Shown here piece by piece: positions 1 to 9,405 of a DNA stretch of 64,000 bases. The notes below the pieces were generated by a model. The model saw only the letters and a program-made list of their open reading frames with translations. It ran no database searches and was not told where the DNA came from. Made by a program: the position numbers and the translations under genes. The stretch's first letter is position 1. Each line of letters starts with the position of its first letter. The DNA lies in the NCBI GenBank assembly GCA_043739785.1, contig JAYUDN010000024.1, positions 8,969-72,968 of the forward strand. The letters are read 5' to 3'. Origin of the DNA: JAYUDN01 sp043739785. Its GTDB lineage: Bacteria; Patescibacteriota; Gracilibacteria; BD1-5; UBA2023.

Positions 1-34
1 TAAAATTGGGTATTTATTTTCCCTCAAGAAAAAC

Positions 35-62
35 TTGCAAAATGAGGCCATATTTATATACT
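35..62 (+). promoter_or_regulatory. Promoter of the main ATP synthase operon
   Basis: TTGCAA (35-40), a 16-bp spacer and TATACT (57-62) precede the atpB ATG at 83. The same TTGCA-type -35 recurs in front of other genes in this window. This is why I start atpB at 83 and not at the in-frame TTG at 35, which lies inside the -35 box. Confidence 0.65.
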
Positions 63-82
63 CACCCGCGATTTACTATACT

Positions 83-928
83 ATGTCAGCAGAACTCACC
101 GTCACATCCGTAGCCGAACACGCCGGTCCACATATCGCTCCACCAAAGGGGGTACCGATTCTTGATTGGTCAGTCGGGGGGATTCATATTACCAATACGG
201 TATTTTCGACATGGCTATTTATGGGGGTTCTTGCTCTGATTATCACTCTTTTTTATATGGCGATTACGACGGACAAGATGCCTCGTATGCGAGCCTTTGG
301 GGTCGATGTCGTTCGCCGAATACTTGCCTATAGTATCAGCCTCATCGGAGATGAAAAAATCGCTAAACGATACTTCTGGCTCCTCGGAGGTCTTATGGTG
401 GTGATATTCGTCGGGAATCTCTTTGGACTTATCCTCGATTGGTTCGTGCTCGTTTCGAAAGATGAGTGGCTTGGAGCCTATCTGAGGCCTATCTATTCTG
501 ATCTTTCTACGACCCTTGTCTTCTCATTGACGGTTATCCTCGTCGCTCAGATTACCGCTATCTGGATGAAGGGACCAATACAACACTTCAAGCACTATCT
601 GTTCAATTTTCACGGAGATACTATCGCTGAGAAATACGTCAGCGTGTTCATCGGTTGGCTGCACTTTGCTGGAGAGTTTATCCGTATCGGTTCACTCTCG
701 ATGCGTCTGTTTCTCAATATTTTCGTCGGAGCTATCCTCATCGCGGTCGTCGTCTACGTCGGGGAGATGATCCTCCCACAGTATACCGGAGGACTTTTTC
801 GAATCATGGCGGTTCCGTTCTGGTTCTTCGAGCTCTTGGTCGCCTTCCTCCAGGGGTACATCTTCATGACGCTTTCGTCTCTCTACATAAGAGAGTCACT
901 CCCTGAAAAAGAAGCCCACCACCACTAG
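83..928 (+). CDS. atpB: F1Fo ATP synthase subunit a
   Basis: Membrane subunit a of the Fo proton channel, 281 aa from the ATG at 83. Several hydrophobic segments are visible. The conserved arginine helix region reads IRIGSLSMRLFLNIFVGAIL at about residues 198-217 and is followed by a last helix pair. The protein ends in a polar tail with three histidines. It is first in the operon atpB-E-F-H-A-(orf)-G, which follows the usual Fo-to-F1 order. No UGA codon is used. An upstream in-frame TTG would add 16 residues but overlaps the promoter. Confidence 0.95.
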   Translation: MSAELTVTSVAEHAGPHIAPPKGVPILDWSVGGIHITNTVFSTWLFMGVLALIITLFYMAITTDKMPRMRAFGVDVVRRILAYSISLIGDEKIAKRYFWLLGGLMVVIFVGNLFGLILDWFVLVSKDEWLGAYLRPIYSDLSTTLVFSLTVILVAQITAIWMKGPIQHFKHYLFNFHGDTIAEKYVSVFIGWLHFAGEFIRIGSLSMRLFLNIFVGAILIAVVVYVGEMILPQYTGGLFRIMAVPFWFFELLVAFLQGYIFMTLSSLYIRESLPEKEAHHH

Positions 929-932
929 ACGC

Positions 933-958
933 TAGGGAGAAGGGAATAACCTTTCTCC
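933..958 (+). other. Hairpin between atpB and atpE
   Basis: GGGAGAA and TTCTCCC arms enclose a short loop in the atpB-atpE spacer. There is no T-run, so it is more likely an mRNA processing or stability element than a terminator. In many bacteria subunit c must be made in excess over subunit a, and a hairpin here could help with that (inference). Confidence 0.4.
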
Positions 959-1036
959 CTGATGTTTATGAGTTACTCGGATACTACCTCTCCGTACCCT
1001 CAATCACAGGATTCTATTTTTTCATTTTTTTATTGT

Positions 1037-1237
1037 ATGGAATATCTTCCTTTTGCTCTCATCGGTGTTATCGGTTCTGGAGTTGGTATCGGACTTATCG
1101 GTATGGGTGCGATGCAGGCTATCGGTCGCAATCCTTCCGCTTCTGGAGATATCAATGCGAAAATGCTTACCGCTATCGCCCTCTGTGAAGTTCCTGGTCT
1201 TCTTGCCTTCGCAGCCCTTTTCCTTATTACTAAGTAA
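1037..1237 (+). CDS. atpE: F1Fo ATP synthase subunit c
   Basis: Proteolipid of the rotor ring, 66 aa from the ATG at 1037. It has two hydrophobic hairpin helices joined by the polar loop AIGRNPSASGDINAKM, and the ion-carrying carboxylate is the Glu in TAIALCEVPG of helix 2. In-frame ATGs further upstream (962, 968) would add about 25 Ser/Tyr-rich residues that do not resemble subunit c, so the later start is chosen. A second Na+-type ligand set is not obvious, so I assume proton coupling. Confidence 0.93.
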   Translation: MEYLPFALIGVIGSGVGIGLIGMGAMQAIGRNPSASGDINAKMLTAIALCEVPGLLAFAALFLITK

Positions 1238-1322
1238 TTTTCACATAGAATACAGAAACAAGGAGAGATATGAAAAATCAATATCTCTTCAGATGTGCTG
1301 TGTATCGTAACTCATTTTCCCT

Positions 1323-1799
1323 ATGGATACCCTTATAGACTATGGATCACTCATTATTCAGGCGATAAATTTCGGAATCGTAGCATTCGTGCTCCGTAAG
1401 TTTTTCTTCGTACCCTACCTGAAGTTTCTCGATGAAGAGGTCGAAAAACATATCTCCCTCGAAAAGAAACTCGCTGATTCTGATAACCTCGTTCATGCCG
1501 CGCAATCGGATGCGCTCGATATTATCGAAAAAGCAAAGGTTGATGCAAAAATGATGGCCTCAGAAATCGTGGATAATGCCCACCGTGAATGAGGTGAGAT
1601 CGTAGCACACGCTCACAGGGATGCCGACGCTGCAAGGTCAAAGGGGTTTTCTGATATCGCGCTCGAGCGCAAAGAACTCTATGCAGAAATCAAAACTCGT
1701 GTGATGGATGTGGCATTGAAGCTCAATGCCAAGCTCTTCACCGATCCAAAAGCTCATAAAGAATTTATCGAAAAAAATACCGCTTCCATAGAATTGTAA
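1323..1799 (+). CDS. atpF: F1Fo ATP synthase subunit b
   Basis: Peripheral stalk subunit, 158 aa. An N-terminal membrane segment (residues about 8-32) is followed by a long charged helix rich in Ala, Glu and Lys, the usual subunit b layout. One UGA codon (1590-1592) lies in the helix (HRE-G-EIVAHAHRD); with the standard code the protein would end at 89 aa. The frame stays open to the TAA at 1797. It lies between atpE and atpH in the operon. Confidence 0.9.
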
Positions 1800-1852
1800 G
1801 CATTGATATAGAATAGTAGACCTCAGAAACACTTTCAAAAAGCACTCTTCCT

Positions 1853-2200
1853 ATGACCTTCGCGCTCGCCACTCTCTCACGAGAGGAAATAACATTCTCA
1901 CTTAAACTCCTCAAGGAGTACCGAAATGCCCTCAAGCAGATCGGAAATAGAGCTTCCCTAGCAGATATTGCCTTTCCGAAGGTCCATATTCGCGTGGAGT
2001 ATGCTCCGCATGCGGGGATGGATCATGCGAAAAAAATGGTCGAATCTCTTTTTGAACGTTTTTTCCGAGATATTCCATATAGCGCTTCTACCACCGAGTT
2101 TACTGAAAATCCCGCCCTTTCTGGAGGGATTCGACTCTTTGCCGGAGATGAGATGATGGATATCTCCTTCGACCGCTTCATTCCTATACTGAAACAATAA
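1853..2200 (+). CDS. atpH: F1Fo ATP synthase subunit delta (short form)
   Basis: 115 aa, shorter than the usual 170-180 aa. The C-terminal part (NPALSGGIRLFAGDEMMDIS) matches the family signature in which a Gly-rich segment precedes a D-x-S motif, and position between atpF and atpA supports the call. Most of the N-terminal six-helix domain that binds the top of the alpha subunits appears missing or reduced. No UGA is used. It would link subunit b to F1. Confidence 0.8.
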   Translation: MTFALATLSREEITFSLKLLKEYRNALKQIGNRASLADIAFPKVHIRVEYAPHAGMDHAKKMVESLFERFFRDIPYSASTTEFTENPALSGGIRLFAGDEMMDISFDRFIPILKQ

Positions 2201-2259
2201 TTCGCTCCGAACACTTCATAAACCTTTCACCTTCACCCTTTAACTTTCAACCCCCGCAT

Positions 2260-3780
2260 ATGTCTTCTTCTACTCAGATCGTCGATGGTCTCATCAAACA
2301 ACTCGAATCACAGATTGACTCGGTCGATATTTCTCCTGAACGAGTAAACTCCGGTACCGTTGTTTACCTCGGAGATGGTATCGCGAAGGTCGTCGGCCTT
2401 CGGGACGTCGCCTACAACGAAGTCGTCGAATTCGAATCTGGAGCTCGGGGAGTTGCGATGAACCTCGAAGAGCACTATGTCGGAATCGTCATCCTCTCTG
2501 GATTTGCGACGATTCGAGAAGGGATGATCGCGAAGGCTACCAAGAAAATCCTCGAAATCCCGGTCGGTGAAGCCCTTCTCGGACGCGTGGTCGATGCCCT
2601 TGGAAATCCTATCGATGGACTTGGACCGATCAAGACGACTGAGCATTATCCAGCTGAGCGTGTGGCCTCAGGAGTGATGACTCGTAAGAGCGTCCACGAA
2701 CCGATGGCAACCGGTATCAAGGCTATCGATGCACTCGTACCTATCGGACGAGGTCAGAGAGAGCTTATCATCGGAGACCGTCAGACGGGGAAGACTCAGA
2801 TCGCGATCGATACCATCCTCAATCAGAAAGGAAATGGGGTAAAGTGTATCTATGTGGCAATCGGACAAAAGGATTCCAAGGTCGTCGCTATTGCGGAAGA
2901 ACTCAAAAAGGCGGGAGCACTGGATTATACGATCATCGTCAATGCGGGAGCATCATCACCGGCAGCGATGCAGTGGCTTGCTCCGTATGCAGGATGTGCG
3001 ATGGGAGAATACTTCATGTACAAGGGAGAACACGCCCTCATTATTTACGATGATCTCTCGAAACACGCGAACGCGTATCGAGAAATGTCACTCCTTCTTC
3101 GTCGTCCACCAGGTCGTGAGGCCTATCCAGGTGATGTCTTCTACCTCCACTCTCGACTCCTCGAACGTGCAGCGAAGCTCAATGATGCTCTTGGTGCAGG
3201 ATCACTCACCGCTCTCCCGATTATCGAAACTCAAGGAGGTGATGTTTCAGCCTATATTCCGACCAATGTGATTTCTATTACCGATGGTCAGATATTTCTT
3301 GAATCTGGACTCTTCAATGCCGGTATCAAGCCCGCAATCAATATCGGACTCTCTGTTTCTCGAGTCGGAGGATCCGCTCAGACGAAAGCGATGAAAAAAA
3401 ATGCCGGAACCCTGAAACTGTCTCTCGCTCAGTATCGAGAACTTGAGGCCTTTGCTCAGTTTGCTTCTGATCTTGATGCGGATACGAAGAAACAGCTCGA
3501 ACGTGGAAAGCGCATGGTCGAGATCCTCAAACAGGATATCTACTCTCCAGTTGCTTTCGAAAAACAGGTTGCTCTTATCTTCGCTGGATCCAATGGATAC
3601 CTCGATGGGATCGATGTCAAAGACATTCACCAGTTCGAATCTATCCTCTTTGCTGGACTCGATCGAGAAGCAAAAATCCTCACTTCCATACGGGAAACAA
3701 AAGACTTTGGTGATGAAACGAAGGCCAACCTCAAAACCTTCCTCGATGAAACTGTGCAGGTGTTTGTTAAACACAGGTAA
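2260..3780 (+). CDS. atpA: F1Fo ATP synthase subunit alpha
   Basis: 506 aa, the usual length. Walker A is GDRQTGKT (about residue 170), and the family segments RPPGREAYPGDVFYLHSRLL and SVSRVGGSAQ are intact, the latter carrying the arginine that reaches into the beta catalytic site. Codon use avoids UGA completely and favours GGA for glycine. About 40 bp of pyrimidine-rich, roughly 7-bp repeats precede the ATG and no Shine-Dalgarno motif is visible. Confidence 0.98.
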   Translation: MSSSTQIVDGLIKQLESQIDSVDISPERVNSGTVVYLGDGIAKVVGLRDVAYNEVVEFESGARGVAMNLEEHYVGIVILSGFATIREGMIAKATKKILEIPVGEALLGRVVDALGNPIDGLGPIKTTEHYPAERVASGVMTRKSVHEPMATGIKAIDALVPIGRGQRELIIGDRQTGKTQIAIDTILNQKGNGVKCIYVAIGQKDSKVVAIAEELKKAGALDYTIIVNAGASSPAAMQWLAPYAGCAMGEYFMYKGEHALIIYDDLSKHANAYREMSLLLRRPPGREAYPGDVFYLHSRLLERAAKLNDALGAGSLTALPIIETQGGDVSAYIPTNVISITDGQIFLESGLFNAGIKPAINIGLSVSRVGGSAQTKAMKKNAGTLKLSLAQYRELEAFAQFASDLDADTKKQLERGKRMVEILKQDIYSPVAFEKQVALIFAGSNGYLDGIDVKDIHQFESILFAGLDREAKILTSIRETKDFGDETKANLKTFLDETVQVFVKHR

Positions 3781-3815
3781 TTGAGTACTATCCTATATAT
3801 CTAGTTTTTTTAATT

Positions 3816-4100
3816 ATGGATAATAAAAGTCTTATTAAATCTCTCCAATTACTTTCTATGTCTATTGCAAGTACCTATTTGACTTGTTTACTTGTATGGG
3901 AATTTCTTCTATGAAAAAATACTTCAGTCATAAATATTCTTAGTTCACCTGTGTTCTTTTTGGCGTTGATTCTGAGTTTGCTTTCATACATGCTTCAATG
4001 ATTTGGAAAAGGGGGAGCGCATGCCAATAAAGCCCTTATAGTAGGTTTCCTAGGCTCTTCTGTTTGGATCGTATCCTTCTTTATTATTCAGTTTAAATAA
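3816..4100 (+). CDS. Small membrane protein between atpA and atpG
   Basis: Readable only with UGA as Gly (two UGA codons). 94 aa with three predicted membrane segments (about residues 14-32, 45-60 and 72-91) joined by a Gly-rich loop (GFGKGGAHANKAL). It lies on the coding strand of the ATP synthase operon, 35 bp after atpA and 15 bp before atpG, so it is probably co-transcribed. I do not recognise the family. Size and topology recall the AtpI/AtpZ assembly proteins usually found at the start of atp operons, but there is no clear sequence match. Confidence 0.7.
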
Positions 4101-4115
4101 TTCATATTCGTTATT

Positions 4116-5024
4116 ATGCCATCTGGTAAAGAAATAAAATCTCGAATCAAATCAGTCAAAAATACAGGGAAAATCACGAAAGCGATGGAACTTATTTCGA
4201 CGGTAAAGATGAAAAAAGCACAAGAAAGTGTCGTCGGACTTCGTCCATTTGCTTTGGCGGCTCTGGAGATTCTCGGACGAGTCGGACACTCCACCGAAAC
4301 CTTCGGTATATTTTCTCAGACTTTTCCAGAAAGTAAAAAAGAAATCATCATCATGGTTGCAGCCCAAAAGGGACTCTGTGGAGGATACAATATGAACGTG
4401 TTCAAGAAAGCGACCGAGTATATCCGAGATGACAACGATGTTCCATTTACTCGTCACTATGACTATGTCGCTATAGGAAAGCGAGCTCGAGACTTTATCC
4501 TGCGTACGGGACAGTCTCTTATTGTTGATTTCTCGGATGAGATGAAGGATCCTCTCACTCAAGCAGAAACCCGAAGAATTGTACGATTCCTGATTAGTGA
4601 GTGGAAAACCGAGAAGTATTCGAAGATTTCAGTCGTCTACAATCACTATGTTTCAGCGATCAACCAAGTCCCGACTATTAAGCCTATTTTTCCTATTGTA
4701 CGAGAAGATATTGTTGCGTTTCTTGAGAAAGTGACACCGGGTGTAGCACATGATTTCAACTCGACTGAGTATACGATCGAACCGAGTCACGAAGTAATTC
4801 TTGAATCTGTTATCCCGCTTATCCTCGATACGATGCTCCACGAAACCCTTCTCGAAGCAAAAGCGAGTGAGCACGCGGCTCGAATGGTCGCGATGAAAAA
4901 TGCGAAAGATAGTGCCAATAAAAAGGCCACTTCCCTGACCCTCGTCTACAACAAAACTCGTCAAGCTGCTATCACGAAGGAAGTTTCTGAAATCGTGAGT
5001 GGAGTCGAGAGTATGAAGGATTAG
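4116..5024 (+). CDS. atpG: F1Fo ATP synthase subunit gamma
   Basis: Central rotor shaft, 302 aa, no UGA. The N-terminal helix IKSRIKSVKNTGKITKAMEL and the C-terminal helix region (ARMVAMKNAKDSANK...YNKTRQAAITKEVSEIVSG) are the typical paired coiled-coil ends, and CGGYN is the conserved Rossmann-core segment. It ends the first atp cluster; beta and epsilon lie 4.4 kb downstream in their own operon. Confidence 0.97.
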   Translation: MPSGKEIKSRIKSVKNTGKITKAMELISTVKMKKAQESVVGLRPFALAALEILGRVGHSTETFGIFSQTFPESKKEIIIMVAAQKGLCGGYNMNVFKKATEYIRDDNDVPFTRHYDYVAIGKRARDFILRTGQSLIVDFSDEMKDPLTQAETRRIVRFLISEWKTEKYSKISVVYNHYVSAINQVPTIKPIFPIVREDIVAFLEKVTPGVAHDFNSTEYTIEPSHEVILESVIPLILDTMLHETLLEAKASEHAARMVAMKNAKDSANKKATSLTLVYNKTRQAAITKEVSEIVSGVESMKD

Positions 5025-5498
5025 ATGGTTTATAGATTGATATTTTGAGTGATTATTTCACCTTACTGTGAAAATAAGAGAGATTTTATTCTGTCTGCTC
5101 CAAAAGCTAGAGTAGGTTTTCATTATCAAGTCTATTTCTTATTTCTGTCATTTTCACGACATTTTCGTCAGACTCTGAAGAAGGAACGATATAGAGTGAA
5201 GAAAACTGGATTCTTTGTGCCTCAGAATGACGAAGTATTGATCTTACTTAGCTGAATATACTCTACCATAGACTAAAAAACACCAATTCGAACATACTAC
5301 TATATCACTCGATTATTTCATCTTACTTTAATAGTTACGCTAAGATTCTATTCTTGAATCAAAAGTCAGGATTTGTAATGATAGTTTTAGTATCAATTCT
5401 TCACTACACTAGGGATTTCTTTTTTGTCTTGGAGGAAATGAATCTATATTTGTTTTTTTTGCGAAGTATTTATAATAGAGCTATATTACCAGTATCCT
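5025..5498. other. Intergenic region, 474 bp, with a dispersed repeat
   Basis: No gene seen with either code. It holds one copy of a dispersed repeat (5171-5240) and an AT-rich stretch. A TATAAT box at 5471-5476, with a weak TTGTTT 15 bp upstream, probably drives the next gene. Confidence 0.6.
5171..5240 (+). repeat. Dispersed intergenic repeat, copy 1
   Basis: About 70 bp that matches the reverse complement of 58691-58759. The shared core includes AAAACTGGATTCTT and GTGCCTCAGAATGACG. Both copies lie between genes. The other copy is bordered by short inverted repeats. Confidence 0.75.
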
Positions 5499-6038
5499 AT
5501 GGGGCGAAAGCAACTTATTCTTGTGAGACATGCGAAGGCCTTCGAACCAGATGAGTTCGAAGGAGTCGATTTCGAGAGACCGCTCACGATTCATGGTGAG
5601 CATGCGATCTTCATCATGGCCAGATACCTACGACTCATCGGGATCAAGCCGGATCAGATTATTTCGAGTCCATCAGTGCGTACCAAGGAAACGGCTGAAG
5701 TGATCGCGAAAAAGTATTTGGTCGAGTGTATCGACTGGCATGCGGATCTCTACAATGGTTTTCGGAAAGAGAAGGATGATTCTGATAAGATTCATCTCAA
5801 AGCAATCAGAACTGCCAAGCCTGAAACTAATACCCTGATGGTCGTATGACACAATAGTGATCTTACTCAGTTCGTGACCTACCTCACGTGAGAGTGAATG
5901 CCGAGCATGAAAAAGGGGTCGGTCGTCGTCCTCTCGATTCCGGATAAGATGTCTTGGTCTGAGATTACGGCTGGAAGCCTTGAAGTCGTCTACTACCTCA
6001 CTCCACAGTTTCTTCTCCTCGAGAATCTGGTTTCCTAA
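5499..6038 (+). CDS. SixA-like histidine phosphatase
   Basis: Histidine phosphatase superfamily (phosphoglycerate mutase fold), 179 aa. The catalytic LVRHAKA motif is at about residues 8-14, with SSPSVRTKETAEVI after it, and the second catalytic motif reads V-G-HNSDL, whose Gly is a UGA codon (5847-5849). Two more UGA codons follow (LT-G-E-G-MPSM). Length and motifs fit SixA-type phosphohistidine phosphatases. Target unknown; neighbours give no clue. Confidence 0.85.
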
Positions 6039-6106
6039 CAAAGTATGTTCAGACTTCCCTTGATTGGAGAACTCGAAGTACTACCGTCGCCATATAACTA
6101 AAACAA

Positions 6107-6511
6107 ATGAAGTATATCGTATATACCGATGGAGGTTCCCGTGGGAATCCTGGAATATCTGGATGTGGGATTTATATTACCGATGCGCACAATCATCCGA
6201 TCGAAAGGCGACATAAATCCCTCGGAATCGCCACCAATAATATCGCTGAATATACAGCTGCTTACCTCGGGATTACGAGGGCGATCGAACTCTGAGCGAC
6301 GGAGATAGAACTAAGAGCCGATTCGAAACTCGTGATCGAGCAACTTTCTGGGAATTACAAGGTAAAAAATCCAGAACTCAAGAATATATTCCTGAAAATT
6401 GGTGATGCCGTAGCCAAGTGGGGAGGGAAGATTAAATACACTCATATCTATCGAGAGCATAATACGGAAGCCGATCGACTTTCGAATGTGGCAATGGATA
6501 CCGCCAGGTAA
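6107..6511 (+). CDS. rnhA: Ribonuclease HI
   Basis: 134 aa. It carries the catalytic Asp in YTDGGSRGNPG, the Glu in NNIAEYTA, the Asp in RADSKLVIEQLSG, and the final REHNTEADRLSN with the last acidic residue. It degrades the RNA strand of RNA:DNA hybrids. One UGA (6293-6295) follows AIEL; the standard code would cut the protein after 62 aa and remove half the active site. The short form without an N-terminal hybrid-binding domain resembles the RnhA/YpdQ group. Confidence 0.92.
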
Positions 6512-6598
6512 CTTTCTTCACCGAGTAATTTTTGTGAGCGTATCAACTATTTTTCGAATGTGAACCAACATACTCTAGCTAACAAAGAAATTTTATCG

Positions 6599-7777
6599 TT
6601 AGATTTTTCCTATGAAATCCTCTCATTTTACGAATTCTACTTCATCCTTATTGTAGATAATTCATATCAATTCAAGAAAAGGAGAGTAAAGGAGCTCAGA
6701 TGGCCCTACAATACTGTCAAACTGACTTCTCGGAATGAGAAAGACACCGATTTTTTTGAATAAATAATCGATCAACTCACTACAAAAAAAAGAGTTTTTA
6801 TTTTGAAATATATTATTCATAGAAACAATTCTTCGAAAAAAATAAATAACATTGATACTAAAATATCAGCCTATCACGGCATACCATTGTTTGAGTTCCG
6901 AGAATCTATAAATCCTTTTCTTTTCCAGTATTTCTTGACGAAGTATCTCTATCTCATTTCTATACTGATTTAAGAGAAGCTGAGAAAGCTTTGGCCGCAT
7001 AATAAAAAAGACTTCATTTTTTTTATTCTTTAAGAGTTGCGACACGATAATATGATTATTATCGGGAGTAGGATTAATATGTTCAACAGTATCTCACTCT
7101 ACCCTCGAAATAACGGACGAGTGTGTAATATTACTCTGTTGAGCAATAGATATGAGTCTCGAGAGATACGCCTCATCCAGGTATGGTTTCGTTTTATAGG
7201 AGAGGATAACATCTCCAACCTTTAAATTTTTCTTTTCAAATTCATATTCGAGAATATCCTTATGAAAGATATTTTGGATTTTGTATTCATCGCGTATGAC
7301 CTGCATAGAAAGATTCGCAAAAAATATAGTATTTGATAGCTTATTTTTAGCACTCTTGATACGTTTGAGAAGATATTTTTTTCGAGCATGCTGAAACCAG
7401 TGCTGATCTGAGAAGAAATCAATTTGCATATACGTTTCTTGGTATATATGCTCGAGCTTTCTCAGAATTTTCTGACTTTTTTTTAGACGTGCCTGTATAA
7501 AATAGAGATTTGCATACATAAAATTGATTCGAATTTTTCTTCCGATCTCAACGAGATTCATACGTTTATCAAAATTCTCTACTATGAACATGATTCCCGT
7601 GAGTAGGATGGTATTTTCTCGAAGGAGGTATGAGAATTTATCTTTATCTAAGCTTGGTACGAGCATGATATTTCCGATTTCTTCACTAAAAATCCTCATT
7701 CTTTCTCCAATTTTCTCCATAACATTGCTATCTATAAAATTATAGATTATTTTATGCTTTATTTTACCTTTTGACAT
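6599..7777 (-). CDS. Permuted papain-like (YiiX/YaeF-type) cysteine hydrolase
   Basis: 392 aa from the ATG at 7777 (an in-frame TTG at 7816 would overlap the upstream gene). The N-terminal ~200 residues are helical, Lys-rich and unknown. The C-terminal half has GDVILSYKT, then the candidate catalytic His in NITHSSVISRVEG and the candidate nucleophile in FFCSELIDYLFKKIG, followed by PSELLYSP. A His before Cys is the circularly permuted order of the NlpC/P60-like YiiX/YaeF family. Four UGA codons lie in this half, so the domain is invisible with the standard code. It directly follows the ThiF-like gene and is probably co-transcribed with it. Confidence 0.75.
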
Positions 7778-7802
7778 AGTGTGAGTGTATTTTTTTCGAA
7801 CC

Positions 7803-8636
7803 TTACTTCCCTTCAAGGAGATTTATTTTTTGAGAATTCAGGTCCTGATCGTGATGACTGAGGAGAAAGTAAGGTGCTTCTGCTACGGGAAGACCTGCCA
7901 AGATCCGATAGAGAATGTTTCCTCAGAGACTCGCAACGGCAAATGATCCTGGAGCAATCTGTGAGGCCGGACAAGGAGTCCCATCTTCCATGATGGTAAG
8001 TGCCTGACTGATCGCATAGAGGACTTCTGGATTGAGGTGCGGAGCGAGCTTCGTTACGACATCTGTATATGCTTGAGTGTAGTCGATAGCCTCTACGGAA
8101 CCGGAGAGCGGAAGTCAGAATACCTTCCGGAAACTATATGCTGAGTCACTCGGAAAGTAGATCAGTCCTCCATCGAATCCGATATTGAGGGCGGTTATTC
8201 TCGGTTTTCTTGCCTTCTCACACGCATCATGGAGGGCAACGATCGCTACAAGATCGACAAAATCAACGGTATCGAAAATAAAATCTGCTCGTTCTACGAT
8301 ACTTGGTATAGTTTTTTCGGTCAAAAAATCTGGAATTATTTCGATTTCAGCTTCTGGATTGATATCAAGAATTCGTTTTGAAAGGGATATCGCTTTATTG
8401 ATCCCTATGTCGCTCTGGATATAAAACTGACGATTCAGATTACTCAGGCTTACCGTATCTCCGTCAGCCAGGATAAATCGAGTGCATCCCATACGAGCCG
8501 CGAGACAAGCAAATGAGCTTCCCATTCCACAACCTGCGATGAGTATTCGTAAATCGTGAATTTTTTGTTGAATATCGGGTGCGATGTAGTTTCGATTTCG
8601 AGCCGTAAGGCCTTCGTAGTGAGGAGTGGATTTCAT
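7803..8636 (-). CDS. ThiF/MoeB/E1-like adenylyltransferase
   Basis: 277 aa from the ATG at 8636. The nucleotide site IAGCGMGSS, the DGDTV turn and the E1 signature SNLNRQ with a later NKA lysine are all present, so an ATP-dependent adenylation fold is secure. A C-terminal CPAS is a possible thiol site, and no CxxC zinc pairs are seen. Two UGA codons (one at 8115) interrupt the frame in the standard code. The substrate is unknown. No ubiquitin-like protein, JAB peptidase, molybdopterin or thiamine gene is nearby; the partner is the papain-like hydrolase 25 bp downstream. Confidence 0.82.
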
Positions 8637-8992
8637 AGAGGATAGTGAAGAAATATTCAGACATTCGAGAGCTTCGAAGGTATGAAGAAATAGGTAAATC
8701 GAACTTTCCGCGGAGTCTTGTTTTATGGTACCACATCCTCTCCACGAATGCAAATACACTCTATCAAACAGTATTTTTTGTATTCTGCGAGCGAAAATAT
8801 CATAGGTGCTTACTCCTGTTTTCTCGCCTCTGTGCCCTTACAAGGGAATAGTATTCTACTGTGCTTTTGATAACTTTGACTTTCGTATGGGAACGGCTAC
8901 CATACTTCGGAGAGCGTACATCGCGCTTTCGTTATAAGTCTTGTGGTTTGTGAAAACCCTCGAACTTATCTTTATTCCCTAATTTTTTTATT
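8637..8992. other. Intergenic region, 356 bp
   Basis: Between the divergent ThiF-like gene and a tiny plus-strand ORF. I see a GTATGG...CCATAC hairpin at about 8886-8905 and no convincing gene. Promoters for both directions should lie here; a weak TTGACT/TACCAT pair is near 8877. Confidence 0.4.
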
Positions 8993-9064
8993 ATGACGGA
9001 ACGAAGAGAAGATGAACGTCGAGAAGATCGCCGAGAGCGAACAGAAGAAGAGCAAAGTGTTTAG
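8993..9064 (+). CDS. Tiny Arg/Glu-rich peptide or small-RNA leader
   Basis: 23 codons from ATG to TAG, made almost only of Arg, Glu and Asp (motifs such as RREDERRED). A strong terminator starts 43 bp after the stop, so the transcript would be short. It could be a real micro-peptide or an RNA with a chance ORF. No family is recognised. Confidence 0.4.
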   Translation: MTERREDERREDRRERTEEEQSV

Positions 9065-9106
9065 CACTCCTCGTAATTTCTCGAAAGAGATCTTCCTATT
9101 CTCGTA

Positions 9107-9144
9107 GAAAACTCCTCTCAAATGAGAGGAGTTTTCTTTTTTTT
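9107..9144 (+). terminator. Strong intrinsic terminator
   Basis: A perfect 14-bp stem (GAAAACTCCTCTCA with its complement) around a 2-nt loop, followed by a run of eight T. It ends the short transcript carrying the 23-codon ORF. Confidence 0.9.
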
Positions 9145-9355
9145 GGAGGTATAGTTTCAGTAACGAGAAGTGAAGTGATCTTCATATTCTACTGAGATAC
9201 AGATATCCTTGAGGCAGTGTTCCTATTTTTTAATCTTTTCATAGGCTTTTAGAGAAATATGAGCTACGATTGAGATGAAAGTATTCACTTCTATGGAAAT
9301 CAAAAAAACAAAAGATATCTCGTAAAAAACGGAAGTGTTTTTCGCGAAAAATTCT

Positions 9356-9383
9356 TTGATTTTTGCCTACTTCTTCATATAAT
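9356..9383 (+). promoter_or_regulatory. Promoter of atpD-atpC
   Basis: TTGATT, a 16-bp spacer and a perfect TATAAT (9378-9383), 22 bp before the atpD ATG. It gives beta and epsilon their own transcription unit. Confidence 0.65.
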
Positions 9384-9405
9384 CCGGTCGTTCTAATTTT
9401 TTCAT

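Larger units (their letters stand above)
9065..9405. other. Intergenic region, 341 bp
   Basis: Contains the terminator at 9107-9144 and the atpD promoter at 9356-9383. No gene is seen in the middle. Confidence 0.6.
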
